Positions 7,666-15,075 of a stretch of 31,130 bases of DNA are shown in pieces. The stretch covers positions 1 to 31,130 of the forward strand of contig JAWLBW010000014.1 of assembly GCA_041687475.1 (NCBI GenBank). The letters are read 5' to 3'. The stretch is from JAWLBW01 sp041687475. Its GTDB lineage: Bacteria; J088; JAWLBW01. The position numbers and the translations under genes were made by a program. A model generated the notes under the pieces. The model had not been told where the DNA came from and searched no databases. It was given only the letters and a program-made list of their open reading frames with translations. Numbering within the stretch: position 1 is the first letter of the stretch; the number at the start of each line of letters is the position of its first letter.

Positions 7666-8792
7666 CAGCCCCAACCCCTGTTTTCCCACCAGTCTTTTTC
7701 TTCCTGGTCTTCGGCCACCATTTCGACCGGCTCGTCGGGTAGTTGCTGAATCCACCGTTCGCCGAATCGATCGATCATACGCCAGACCTCGTCGGCCGAA
7801 TCAAGCGCGCCGATTTCCGGTCGCAGCTGACGGCCCTGCAGCATACCCTTGCTGTACCAGATAAGGTGCTTCTTGAACTCGCGCACGGCCCGGTATTCGC
7901 CGTAGAACTCGACGTACAGCTCGAAGTGTTCCTTCAGAAGCGCATAGCGCTCGCGACCCGAAACCTCGGGCACCTTCTCGCCGCGAAGAAGCGCGGCAAT
8001 CTGGCGGAAGATCCACGGACGACCGGTTGCGCCTCGACCGATCATGACCAGCCCGTTCGGGTGGAACGCGCTTCGCTCGAGCGCCTGCTCGGGGGTGACC
8101 ACGTCGCCGCTGCCGATGATCGGAATGCGCACGCTTTCCTGGGTGCGAAGCACCAGCGACCAATCGGCGGAGCCGTCGTAACCCTGCGCCCGGGTACGCG
8201 GATGCAGCGCCACCGCGTCGGCTCCTTCCTCCTGGGCAATACGGGCGACATCGGGGGCATTGACCGTATCGGCGTCCCAACCGGCGCGAATCTTGATGGT
8301 AACCGGCAGCTTCGTGCGCCGACGGATACCGGCCACGATGTCGCCCACCCGTGCCGGCTCGCAGAGCAGCGCCGATCCGGCGCCCGTCTTGACGACCTTT
8401 CGTACCGGACACCCCATGTTCACGTCGACCAGGTCGGCCAGACCCTCGTTCTCGAGAAAATGGGCGGCTTCGCCCAGCTCCTGCGGATCGGTGCCGAACA
8501 GCTGCACGCCGAGCGGCCTTTCCTCGGCCCGGCTGCGCAAGAGCTCGTGGGTCTTCTTTCCCTGGCGCAGCAGCCCTTTGGCGCTCACCATCTCGGTATA
8601 GGCCAGCGATGCCCCTTCACGACGACACAGATAGCGGAAGGGCATGTCGCTGACACCCGCCATGGGGGCCACGACAAAGGGATTATCGAGCTTCAGCGAG
8701 CCGATGCGAAGGTCCGGCTTCACGACCACTGCCGCTTCGCCCCGTTCAGCCTTCTCGGAACGGCCGACGCCGTCTCGTACAAGAGTATCCAC
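7665..8792 (-). CDS. dusB: tRNA-dihydrouridine synthase (NifR3/DusB)
   Basis: A 375-residue FMN enzyme that reduces specific uridines in tRNA to dihydrouridine. Motifs: FVVAPMAGVSDMPFR (flavin and active-site loop), YTEMVSAKGLL, LGVQLFGTDP, the catalytic NMGCPVRKV with Cys128, KLPVTIKIRAGW, ALHPRTRAQGY, IIGSGDV and MIGRGATGRPWIF. It is longer than typical at the N-terminus; about 25 residues precede the first conserved strand. The GTG at 8792 has GGAG 5 bases upstream, but a later start near the conserved region is possible. First gene of the ntr operon; the dusB-ntrB-ntrC order is the classical nifR3-ntrBC arrangement. Confidence 0.93.
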   Translation of the reverse strand: MDTLVRDGVGRSEKAERGEAAVVVKPDLRIGSLKLDNPFVVAPMAGVSDMPFRYLCRREGASLAYTEMVSAKGLLRQGKKTHELLRSRAEERPLGVQLFGTDPQELGEAAHFLENEGLADLVDVNMGCPVRKVVKTGAGSALLCEPARVGDIVAGIRRRTKLPVTIKIRAGWDADTVNAPDVARIAQEEGADAVALHPRTRAQGYDGSADWSLVLRTQESVRIPIIGSGDVVTPEQALERSAFHPNGLVMIGRGATGRPWIFRQIAALLRGEKVPEVSGRERYALLKEHFELYVEFYGEYRAVREFKKHLIWYSKGMLQGRQLRPEIGALDSADEVWRMIDRFGERWIQQLPDEPVEMVAEDQEEKDWWENRGWG

Positions 8793-8803
8793 CCCGTCTC
8801 CAT

Positions 8804-8825
8804 TGCCTAAAAAATAGGCATTATA
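8804..8825 (-). promoter_or_regulatory. dusB-ntrBC promoter with overlapping palindrome
   Basis: On the minus strand a perfect -10 box, TATAAT, occupies 8820-8825. A good -35 is not evident at normal spacing. Immediately downstream, sharing one base with the -10, lies a perfect inverted repeat TGCCTA-N5-TAGGCA (8804-8820), with a T5 loop on the transcribed strand. It could be an operator over the transcription start, or a leader hairpin just ahead of the GGAG ribosome binding site. Confidence 0.55.
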
Positions 8826-8948
8826 CCATTTTCCCCGAGATTTCAGCCATGCCTCACGCCGGTCGTCCCGTTTTTTCGGTACCGCACGGTACCGGCTCCG
8901 TCACCGGCGCGCAGACAAACCCGATGTGCGCTAACTACTCGTGCTTTC

Positions 8949-8977
8949 TTGCTTTTTCCCCACCGTTTGGCTAAAGT
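8949..8977 (+). promoter_or_regulatory. Promoter of the diguanylate cyclase gene
   Basis: -35 TTGCTT (8949-8954), a 17-base spacer, and -10 TAAAGT (8972-8977), 22 bases ahead of the ATG at 9000. A weak GAGAG ribosome site lies in between. Confidence 0.5.
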
Positions 8978-8999
8978 ATGCACAGCTGCAGGCTGAGAG

Positions 9000-10079
9000 A
9001 TGGTCGAAGCAAACCAGGAACTGATTGACGAGCTCAAGAAGAAGGTCGAAGAGCTTTCCGCTTTCAATGAAATCGGAAAAGCCCTTACCTCTACGCTCGA
9101 CCTGCGCAAGGTTCTCGACATCATCATGGAAAAGATCAGCGAGCTCTTCAAGCCGAAGAACTGGTCGCTGCTCATGCTCGATGAAGAGACCGACGAGCTT
9201 TGTTTCGAGATCGCCATCGGCGAAGGCGCCGAACAGCTGGCCGATGTCCGTCTGAAAATCGGCGAGGGTATCGCCGGTTGGGTGGCCCAGAACGCCGAGC
9301 CCCTGCTCATCAGCGACGCCTACTCAGACCCCCGCTTCACCCCCACCGCCGACCGCAAGACGAATGTGCGCACGCAGTCGATCATCTGCGTTCCGCTCAA
9401 GTCGAAGGGCAAGGTGCTGGGGGTCATCGAGATCATCAACCAGCTCGAAAGCCGCAGCTTCCGCATCGAAGATCTTTCGCTGCTGAAAACGTTGGCCGAT
9501 TATGCCGCCATCGCCATCGAAAACGCGCGCTTCTTCCACAAGGTGCAGGAGCTCACGATTACCGACGACATGACGAACCTGTTCAACTCGCGTTACCTGC
9601 AGCAGCAGGTCGATGTCGAGATACAGCGCGCCCGTCGGTACAAGGACAAGTTCTCGATGGTCTTCTTCGACCTCGACCGCTTCAAATCGGTGAACGATAC
9701 GTACGGTCATCTCATCGGCAGCAAGGTGCTGCGTGAAACGGCCGACATCGTTCGCAGCTGCCTGCGCGAGGTCGACGTACCGACCCGTTACGGCGGCGAC
9801 GAATTCGTGCTGCTGCTGCCGGCCACCGACCGCGAGCAGGCGCTGGCCGTGACCAAGCGCATGCGCGACGCCATCAACGCTTTCGACTTCGCGGCCGACG
9901 AAGGCCTGAACATCAAGCTCACCGCCAGTTTCGGCATTGCCACCTACCCCGACGACGCCCGCACCAAGGTCGACATCATTCGCCTGGCCGACAACGCGAT
10001 GTACCACGTCAAGGAAACGACGCGCAACGGCATCGCCACCGCCGGCGAGATTGCCGGCGAGCCCGTCAAAGTCGTTTGA
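9000..10079 (+). CDS. GAF-domain diguanylate cyclase
   Basis: A 359-residue cytoplasmic enzyme predicted to make cyclic di-GMP from two GTP. A short N-terminal coiled segment (NQELIDELKKKVEELSAFNE) leads into a GAF sensor domain (about residues 25-175: ALTSTLDLRKVLDIIMEKI, then GIAGWVAQNAEPLLI and VCVPLKS-type strands). The GGDEF domain (about 190-350) carries FFDLDRFKSVNDTYGH and an intact GGDEF at 265-269. An RxxD inhibitory site (REVD, 256-259) sits exactly five residues before GGDEF, so product feedback is expected. No membrane segments are present, so the signal is intracellular. The gene is divergent from the dusB-ntrBC operon. A hairpin and a heptad array begin right after its stop. 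Confidence 0.92.
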   Translation: MVEANQELIDELKKKVEELSAFNEIGKALTSTLDLRKVLDIIMEKISELFKPKNWSLLMLDEETDELCFEIAIGEGAEQLADVRLKIGEGIAGWVAQNAEPLLISDAYSDPRFTPTADRKTNVRTQSIICVPLKSKGKVLGVIEIINQLESRSFRIEDLSLLKTLADYAAIAIENARFFHKVQELTITDDMTNLFNSRYLQQQVDVEIQRARRYKDKFSMVFFDLDRFKSVNDTYGHLIGSKVLRETADIVRSCLREVDVPTRYGGDEFVLLLPATDREQALAVTKRMRDAINAFDFAADEGLNIKLTASFGIATYPDDARTKVDIIRLADNAMYHVKETTRNGIATAGEIAGEPVKVV

Positions 10080-10100
10080 CCGTCAGCCGGAGGCTGACGG
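10080..10100 (+). terminator. Hairpin immediately after the diguanylate cyclase stop
   Basis: A perfect 9-base-pair stem, CCGTCAGCC-GGA-GGCTGACGG, begins on the base after the TGA stop. There is no T-run; the right arm merges into an AGATCSC heptad array. It probably marks the transcript end. Confidence 0.6.
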
Positions 10101-10140
10101 ATCGCAGATCCCAGATCGCAGATCCCAGATCGCAGATCGC
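10099..10140. repeat. Heptad array, AGATCGC/AGATCCC family
   Basis: Six uninterrupted 7-base units: GGATCGC, AGATCCC, AGATCGC, AGATCCC, AGATCGC, AGATCGC. The alternation of GC and CC endings gives a 14-base higher-order period. A second array of the same family lies at 30521-30555, also just after a stop codon. Confidence 0.85.
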
Positions 10141-10347
10141 AAAGACGAACTGCCGTATTGCCGGTCTGGCAACGGGCAACCCCGGAGCCCCACCTACTTC
10201 TCTTCGAGCGGATGCGCTTTTGGTGGACCGCCTCATTAAGGGGGTTCCCTGCAAGGATGACGCTGAACAACATAGTTCGCCTGGCGAATCTCGATAGGCT
10301 CGCTAAGCGATGCGCATATCGTCATTTTCTCTGACACACCAGTCGCT

Positions 10348-10353
10348 TACAAT
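10348..10353 (+). promoter_or_regulatory. Possible -10 box of the DUF3800 gene
   Basis: TACAAT lies 15 bases before the ATG at 10368. No convincing -35 is present at 16-18 bases, so this is a weak call. Confidence 0.25.
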
Positions 10354-10367
10354 GTCAATTCTGCGCT

Positions 10368-11216
10368 ATGTCTGATACCGAGTACATAATTTTTTGCGAT
10401 GAGTCCGATAAGGACGGGCAGTTCTTTTCTAATTTTTACGGCGGCGTTCTTGTCGGTTCCTCACAGTACGAGCGAATTACAAGAAGGCTCAACCTTCTCA
10501 AAGAAGAACTCCATCTCTTTGGCGAAGTGAAGTGGCAAAAAGTGACGTCCGTTTATCTTGAAAAATATGAAGCCCTAATTTATGCCTTCTTCGAAGAGCT
10601 TAGGGACGGCCATCTGAAAGTGCGCATCATGTTTCAAGCCAATTCTAGGCTTGCCGCCTCTCTTACGAAGGAACAAGCGGAAAACGAATACTTCATTCTG
10701 TACTATCAGTTTCTAAAATACGCCTTTGGATTTGGTTTTGCCCCAAGGAAATCCGAAGGGACTCTACTTCGCTTGTATCTGGACAAGATGCCAGACACCA
10801 AAGAGAAGATTGAACGGTTCAAAGGCTTTATACTAGGCCTGAATAAGTCAACCGACTTTCGGAAAGCCAATCTTTCTGTGAAGAAAGAAGACATCACCGA
10901 AGTTTGCTCACACGATCACGTTCTGCTTCAGTGTCTAGATATCGTGCTGGGAGCCATGACCTTCAGGTTAAATGACAAGCACAAAGTCAAACCGGAAGGT
11001 GCCCGTGTAAGGGGGAAGAAGACGCGGGCGAAAGAAAAGCTCTACAGGGTAATAAACAGGGAAATATGCGGTCTCTACCCTGGCTTTAATATTGGTATTT
11101 CTACGGGGACACAGCGCACGGAGGACAGGTGGCGCCACCCGTATCGACACTGGTGTTTCCAAGCGAATAACGCTCAGTTTGATCCTGCTCGTACCAAAAA
11201 GAAAAACCCCACCTGA
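10368..11216 (+). CDS. DUF3800 domain protein
   Basis: A 282-residue protein of the DUF3800 type, recognised by the opening strand YIIFCDESDKDGQFFSNFYG then GGVLVG with an acidic residue pair (DES), and by a later 'FGEVKW' segment and 'DHVLLQCLDIVLGAM'. The family is thought to have an RNase H-like fold and often turns up in mobile or defence-rich DNA; no activity is established. Codon use differs sharply from its neighbours: many codons end in A or T (for example ATA, AAA, TTT), so the gene is probably a recent arrival. No partner gene accompanies it. It ends inside a nested inverted-repeat structure. Confidence 0.75.
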   Translation: MSDTEYIIFCDESDKDGQFFSNFYGGVLVGSSQYERITRRLNLLKEELHLFGEVKWQKVTSVYLEKYEALIYAFFEELRDGHLKVRIMFQANSRLAASLTKEQAENEYFILYYQFLKYAFGFGFAPRKSEGTLLRLYLDKMPDTKEKIERFKGFILGLNKSTDFRKANLSVKKEDITEVCSHDHVLLQCLDIVLGAMTFRLNDKHKVKPEGARVRGKKTRAKEKLYRVINREICGLYPGFNIGISTGTQRTEDRWRHPYRHWCFQANNAQFDPARTKKKNPT

Positions 11217-11273
11217 CCTACACAAGTATCTGACGTGGCACGTCAGGCTTCGGTCAGCCGCAGGGTTTTCTTT
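11198..11273. repeat. Nested inverted repeats at the end of the DUF3800 gene
   Basis: Three concentric pairings share one axis. The outer pairs AAAGAAAAACCC (from 11198) with GGGTTTTCTTT (11263-11273), with one bulge. The middle pairs CTGACC (11213-11218) with GGTCAG (11252-11257). The inner is a perfect CTGACGTG-G-CACGTCAG (11230-11246). The DUF3800 stop codon (11214-11216) lies within the middle arm. The right end, GGGTTTTCTTT, resembles an intrinsic terminator tail for the plus strand. It could alternatively be the folded end of the acquired segment. Confidence 0.6.
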
Positions 11274-11332
11274 AGGCTAAGGCATCCCGGGGGAGATGTC
11301 AAGACGTTACAGGAGGGCGCAGGGAAAGCATT

Positions 11333-12754
11333 TTAAATCTCCTTCCTCACCTCCGACCGCAACGGCTTTCCGATCGCGTTGTGGGGAAGCGCGCTGCGGC
11401 GTACGATGCGCTTGGGACGCTTGGCGGGCGACAGGCGCTGGCGAACGAAGGCCAGAATATCGTCGTCGCTTACCGATTCGCTTTCGACGATAACTGCCAC
11501 CACGCGGGAGCCCCATTCCTCGTCGGGCTCGCCCACCACACAGGCTTCGTGAATGTGGGGATGCGCTTCGAGTACGGCTTCGACTTCGGCCGGGTAGACG
11601 TTGACGCCGCCTGAAATGATCAGGTCGGTGCGCCGGTCGGCCAGGTACACATAGCCTTCCGCATCCACATAACCGAGATCACCCACGGAAAGAAAGCCGT
11701 CACGCCATTGGGCGGCAGGCGCGTCATCGCCCAGATAACCCGTCATGAGCATGCCGCTGCGTACGTACAGCGTGCCGATTTCATTGGGGGGAAGATCGTT
11801 TCCTGCCTCATCGACGATTCGCACCTCGACCCCCGCGGGCGGCTTGCCCACGCTGCCCCGATGGGCGAGATGACCGTCGGGCGGCATGATGGCCATGGTG
11901 CCTGTTTCGCTCGAACCCAGAAACTCCCACAAACGCCCCGGCCCTATGCGCTCGATCACCCGCTCCTTGAGAGCGGAACTCGCCGGCGCCCCCGCCATCC
12001 ACCAGGTCTCGATGCGATCGGCCGACACACCTGTGTCATCGCGCAGTAAACGGTGGAAGTGGGTGGGCACGAAAAAGGCCGTGTTGGCGTCGCCGGCGGC
12101 CACCGCGTCCCACACGTCTTCGGCGTAGAACTTCCGGTGCAGCACGGTGGTCGAGCCGAGCGCCAGGTGGGTGCGCTGAAAGATGGTCGGACCGCTGTGA
12201 TAGAGCGGCGTTGCGGTGAGATGGGTCTGCTCGGGTCGCAGGTTGAAATTGCGAACCATCGACTCCATGCGCACCAGGTCGGCCTTGACCGGACGCACGC
12301 AGGCCTTCGGCAGCCCGGTCGTGCCCGACGTGAGCAGCAGCGTGCGCGCCTGCGCGCGTCGATCGGGTACGTCGACCGCAGGGCCTTGAAACGGCTCGTC
12401 GAACGGTACGGCGTCGATTCCGTGCGTGGGCAGGTCGCCGGCGCGCAGGAACACGGCGGCCCCCGTCAGGCGAAGCACGTGACGTACTTCTTCTTCCGTC
12501 GCCTGGGGACTGACCGCCGCATACGTGCGACCGGTCCGATATATCGCCTCACGAAGGGCAATGAAGGCCGGCTCGTTCCAACCCTGCAGCACGACGACGG
12601 CGCCTTCGGGGGCCGAGCGATCGAGCCAACCGGCGGCCCGGTTCACGGCGGCGTGCAGGTCGCGCCAGGTCCACGTGGCGTCGGCGGCACGTATGGCGGT
12701 GGAATCGGGTATTTCGGCCGCCCAGGCAGCGGCCGGATCGTGCGGAAGATGCAT
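11333..12754 (-). CDS. AMP-dependent acyl-CoA synthetase/ligase
   Basis: A 473-residue ANL-superfamily enzyme that activates a carboxylic acid as its adenylate and transfers it to CoA. Core motifs: the phosphate loop LLLTSGTTGLPKACV, a substrate-side TPLYHSGPT, the FLGSSETGT motif, GYLGDD, and the hinge and C-terminal domain GDLGYVDAEGYVYLADR, DLIISGGVNVYPAEVEAVL and the lysine-bearing ALPHNAIGKPLR. The ATG at 12754 (MHLPHDPAAAW) is preferred; the open frame runs 36 codons further upstream but only through heptad-repeat DNA. The protein is a little shorter than many fatty acyl-CoA ligases. The gene is monocistronic here and its substrate is unknown; a fatty or aromatic acid is plausible. Confidence 0.88.
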   Translation of the reverse strand: MHLPHDPAAAWAAEIPDSTAIRAADATWTWRDLHAAVNRAAGWLDRSAPEGAVVVLQGWNEPAFIALREAIYRTGRTYAAVSPQATEEEVRHVLRLTGAAVFLRAGDLPTHGIDAVPFDEPFQGPAVDVPDRRAQARTLLLTSGTTGLPKACVRPVKADLVRMESMVRNFNLRPEQTHLTATPLYHSGPTIFQRTHLALGSTTVLHRKFYAEDVWDAVAAGDANTAFFVPTHFHRLLRDDTGVSADRIETWWMAGAPASSALKERVIERIGPGRLWEFLGSSETGTMAIMPPDGHLAHRGSVGKPPAGVEVRIVDEAGNDLPPNEIGTLYVRSGMLMTGYLGDDAPAAQWRDGFLSVGDLGYVDAEGYVYLADRRTDLIISGGVNVYPAEVEAVLEAHPHIHEACVVGEPDEEWGSRVVAVIVESESVSDDDILAFVRQRLSPAKRPKRIVRRSALPHNAIGKPLRSEVRKEI

Positions 12755-12810
12755 AGGCACGTATTGTACCGGATGCACGGACACCGGGAAAAATTGCGGA
12801 TCGCTGATTA

Positions 12811-12895
12811 CAGAAGGAAGATGCCAGAAGGAAGATGCCAGAAGGAACATGATGGAACACAAAGGAAAATTGCAGATGCCGGATGACAGATGGCA
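12811..12895. repeat. Heptad array with 14-base repeat CAGAAGGAAGATGC
   Basis: The 14-mer CAGAAGGAAGATGC occurs at 12811 and 12825 and, with changes, at 12839. It continues in 7-base steps through AGATGCC, GGATGAC, AGATGGC and AGAGAAA. Each 14-mer is two heptads. The array lies in the divergent gap between the acyl-CoA ligase and the SRPBCC gene. Confidence 0.75.
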
Positions 12896-12940
12896 GAGAA
12901 ACGTCTAACGTAGATAGGGGTCGGTCTGCCGTCTGCGGCG

Positions 12941-12975
12941 GAATTCCTCAATCCCCAATCCTTAATCCACAAGCC
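12941..12975. repeat. Heptad array, GGATTGN family (complement)
   Basis: Units TCAATCC, CCAATCC and TTAATCC, flanked by GAATTCC and ACAAGCC, run at exact 7-base spacing. The complement gives GGATTGA, GGATTGG, GGATTAA, the family also seen at 19738-19772 and weakly at 18996-19016. The remainder of this 334-base gap (12755-13088) has no gene; no firm promoter was found. Confidence 0.65.
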
Positions 12976-13088
12976 GGGTTCAGGGGAGGTCAGGTTCCTG
13001 GGCCGACCCAATAGGTGCCAGGGGCGAGGCTTATCATTTTCGGTGCCGCCCGACGGCATATCGACTGCTATTTGCCATTTCGTAGGTT

Positions 13089-13532
13089 ATGCGCTTCACG
13101 TACCGCAGCCGTTTCACCTGCACACCGCATGAGCTGTTCGCCTTTCACGAACGGCCCGACGCCCTCGAATTGCTCACGCCGCCGTGGGCACGTCCGAAAG
13201 TGCTGCAACCGGCCCCCGACTTGAAACCAGGTTCCGAGGCCCTGCTCGCCATTCCTCTGCTGGGGCCCATCCGCAAGAAGTGGCTTGCCCGGCATACGGT
13301 GTATGAGCCGCCCCATCGTTTTGTCGACGAGCAAGTAAGCGGACCATTCAAGAAATGGCGCCATGAGCACATCATCCGTGAGGTCGAAGGCGGAAGCGAG
13401 CTCATCGACCAGATCGACTACGAAGTGCCCTTCGGCGTTTTCGGTCGCATTGCCGACCGCGTCTTCATCGACCGCATGCTGAAGAAGATGTTCGCCTTTC
13501 GCCATGAGGTCACCGGCCGCCACTGCGGCTGA
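13089..13532 (+). CDS. SRPBCC (START/cyclase-like) superfamily protein
   Basis: A 147-residue protein with the helix-grip fold pattern of ligand-binding SRPBCC proteins: the first strand and turn FTYRSRFTCTPHELFAFHER, a proline-rich 'LTPPWARPKVL', the central WLARHTVYEPPHRFVDEQ and 'GPFKKWRHEH', and a C-terminal 'YEVPFGVFGRIADRVFID' helix that closes the cavity. Proteins of this sub-type bind a hydrophobic ligand; the function is unassigned. The start is the ATG at 13089, preceded by a weak AGG. It is 36 bases ahead of the GST-like gene and probably co-transcribed with it. Confidence 0.8.
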   Translation: MRFTYRSRFTCTPHELFAFHERPDALELLTPPWARPKVLQPAPDLKPGSEALLAIPLLGPIRKKWLARHTVYEPPHRFVDEQVSGPFKKWRHEHIIREVEGGSELIDQIDYEVPFGVFGRIADRVFIDRMLKKMFAFRHEVTGRHCG

Positions 13533-13568
13533 ACGTCGACAACAACTCGCTTTCTCGCCGGAGTAAAC

Positions 13569-14777
13569 ATGCCGCGAAATCTCGCCCGCAACCTCCAAAG
13601 ACAGGCACAGGAAATCATCGCTCAGGAACGGCTTTCCACCGGTTCGAAGCTCTACCGCATGTGGGAAGACATAACCTCGCCCTATTCGGGAAAGGTGCGT
13701 ACCTACTTCCACTACAAGGGCATTCCCTACCGCCGTATGCGAACCACCTTCCCCACCTACATGGGGCGCATTCCCGAGCTTGTCGGCATGCCTATCATTC
13801 CCGTTATCCTGACGCCCGACAATCAGGTCATGCAGGATTCGACGCCCATGATGGAATGGTTCGAGAAGGAATACCCGGATCGCGCGGTCGTTCCCCCGGA
13901 TAATCGCCTCGCTTTTCTCATGTGGATGGTCGAAGACTTTGCCGACGAGTATGCGCCGCGGTGGTCCATGCACTATCGCTGGGGAAATGAACTCAGCCGT
14001 GACACCATCGGCTACCGTATCGGCCGCCGGTTCTCCTACGGCCTGCCCGACGCCGACATCGACACGAATGCCCAGATGGTCATCGCCCGGCAATCGGGCT
14101 TCGACATTCACCTGGGGCTCACCGACGCCACGCGCGCCGACGTCGAAGCCCAGCTGATTGAACTGCTGTCGATACTCGAGCGCCACTTCGTCGAATACCG
14201 CTTTCTGTTCGGCGACCGGCCGTCGATGGCCGACTTCGCCTTGTACGGTCACCTCTACGCGCATCTGTTCCGCGATCCCCTTTCCATGCACGTGCTGGAG
14301 ACCAAAGCGCCCCAGACCTGTAACTGGCTCGAAATCATCACCGACTTCGGCGACACCCGCGGCGAGGTCGGCCAGACCGAATTCGGCGCGTGGGTCGACT
14401 TCAACCGGCTACCCGAAACCCTGAAAGACCTGACGCGGTTCATCGGGGCAACCTACTTCCCCCTGGCTGCTGCCACGGCAGCGGCTTCGATCAACCGCGA
14501 GAAACGGTTCAAGGCGACCATCCGGGGCATCGAGGCCGAATTCTCGACCCACCACTACCGCGCCTGGTCGTTCGAACAGCTGCAGCTGCGCTACGAGGCC
14601 CTTCCGGGGGAAGCAAAGACGGCCGTCAAGTCCCTGCTGGAAGAGAGCGGAGGCTGGAGCGCCTTCATGGGCGACGGCATTCGACACAACGGCCTGCTCG
14701 ACGGCCTCACGCCACCGTTCGTGCGCGACGGCATTGCCGACAACCGGGTGCGACGGTTGAAGGAGAAGCAGGGCTGA
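13569..14777 (+). CDS. Glutathione S-transferase family protein, large type
   Basis: A 402-residue protein. After about 25 residues of leader there is a thioredoxin-like GST N-domain (KLYRMWEDITSPYSGKVRTY, then YKGIPYRRM, and a cis-Pro plus 'DSTPMMEWFE' at the glutathione gamma-glutamyl site). An all-helical C-domain follows (about 110-260, with RFLFGDRPSMADFALYGHLY as the N-capping region). The remaining 140 residues lie beyond normal GST length (about 220) and include a hydrophobic alanine-rich segment (TYFPLAAATAAAS). A GGAG ribosome site precedes the ATG at 13569. It is probably in an operon with the SRPBCC gene. The substrate is unknown; conjugation is not certain because the fold is shared by reductases and dehalogenases. 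Confidence 0.82.
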   Translation: MPRNLARNLQRQAQEIIAQERLSTGSKLYRMWEDITSPYSGKVRTYFHYKGIPYRRMRTTFPTYMGRIPELVGMPIIPVILTPDNQVMQDSTPMMEWFEKEYPDRAVVPPDNRLAFLMWMVEDFADEYAPRWSMHYRWGNELSRDTIGYRIGRRFSYGLPDADIDTNAQMVIARQSGFDIHLGLTDATRADVEAQLIELLSILERHFVEYRFLFGDRPSMADFALYGHLYAHLFRDPLSMHVLETKAPQTCNWLEIITDFGDTRGEVGQTEFGAWVDFNRLPETLKDLTRFIGATYFPLAAATAAASINREKRFKATIRGIEAEFSTHHYRAWSFEQLQLRYEALPGEAKTAVKSLLEESGGWSAFMGDGIRHNGLLDGLTPPFVRDGIADNRVRRLKEKQG

Positions 14778-15075
14778 TCCGACCGCTGCCCCTTCGGCAA
14801 TGGGCATTTATGGCCCGCGGCCGGATACCTTGTGGAAGGGGGGTCACGAGCCCCCTACCGTCAGGGCGGCAAGAAGTCAACCGCCAGTCAACGGCAAGGC
14901 GATCGGCCGCCGCCGACAATACCTGTACCGAGACAGACGGCCCTATACTGGGTGAAGCGAGGTTGCCGCCCGTCGCCCACTGCCTGATTCCTTCCTCTGA
15001 TGCCGACCGGCAGCCCACTTGGGTCCGGGTTTCCCGGATGTGGTCGTAACCCACAGTCATTAGAGGTCAAGAAAC
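14778..15075. other. Intergenic DNA upstream of the multicopper oxidase
   Basis: About 300 bases without a credible gene. A TATACT box lies near 14944-14949 but has no good -35. A clear AGAGG ribosome site precedes the oxidase ATG. No operator-like palindrome stood out. Confidence 0.35.

Noticed and set aside
11225..11255. Sigma-54 promoter (TGGCAC...) near 11237
   Set aside because: TGGCAC is part of the perfect palindrome, and no TGC follows at the required spacing; no gene starts downstream on that strand.
11160..11290. Integron attC site after the DUF3800 gene
   Set aside because: The folded structure and single acquired gene suggested a cassette, but no RYYYAAC/GTTRRRY core-site pair frames the palindrome and no integrase is present.
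12754..12862. N-terminal extension of the acyl-CoA ligase
   Set aside because: The 36 extra codons read through heptad-repeat DNA and resemble no ligase N-terminus; the ATG at 12754 gives a normal protein start.
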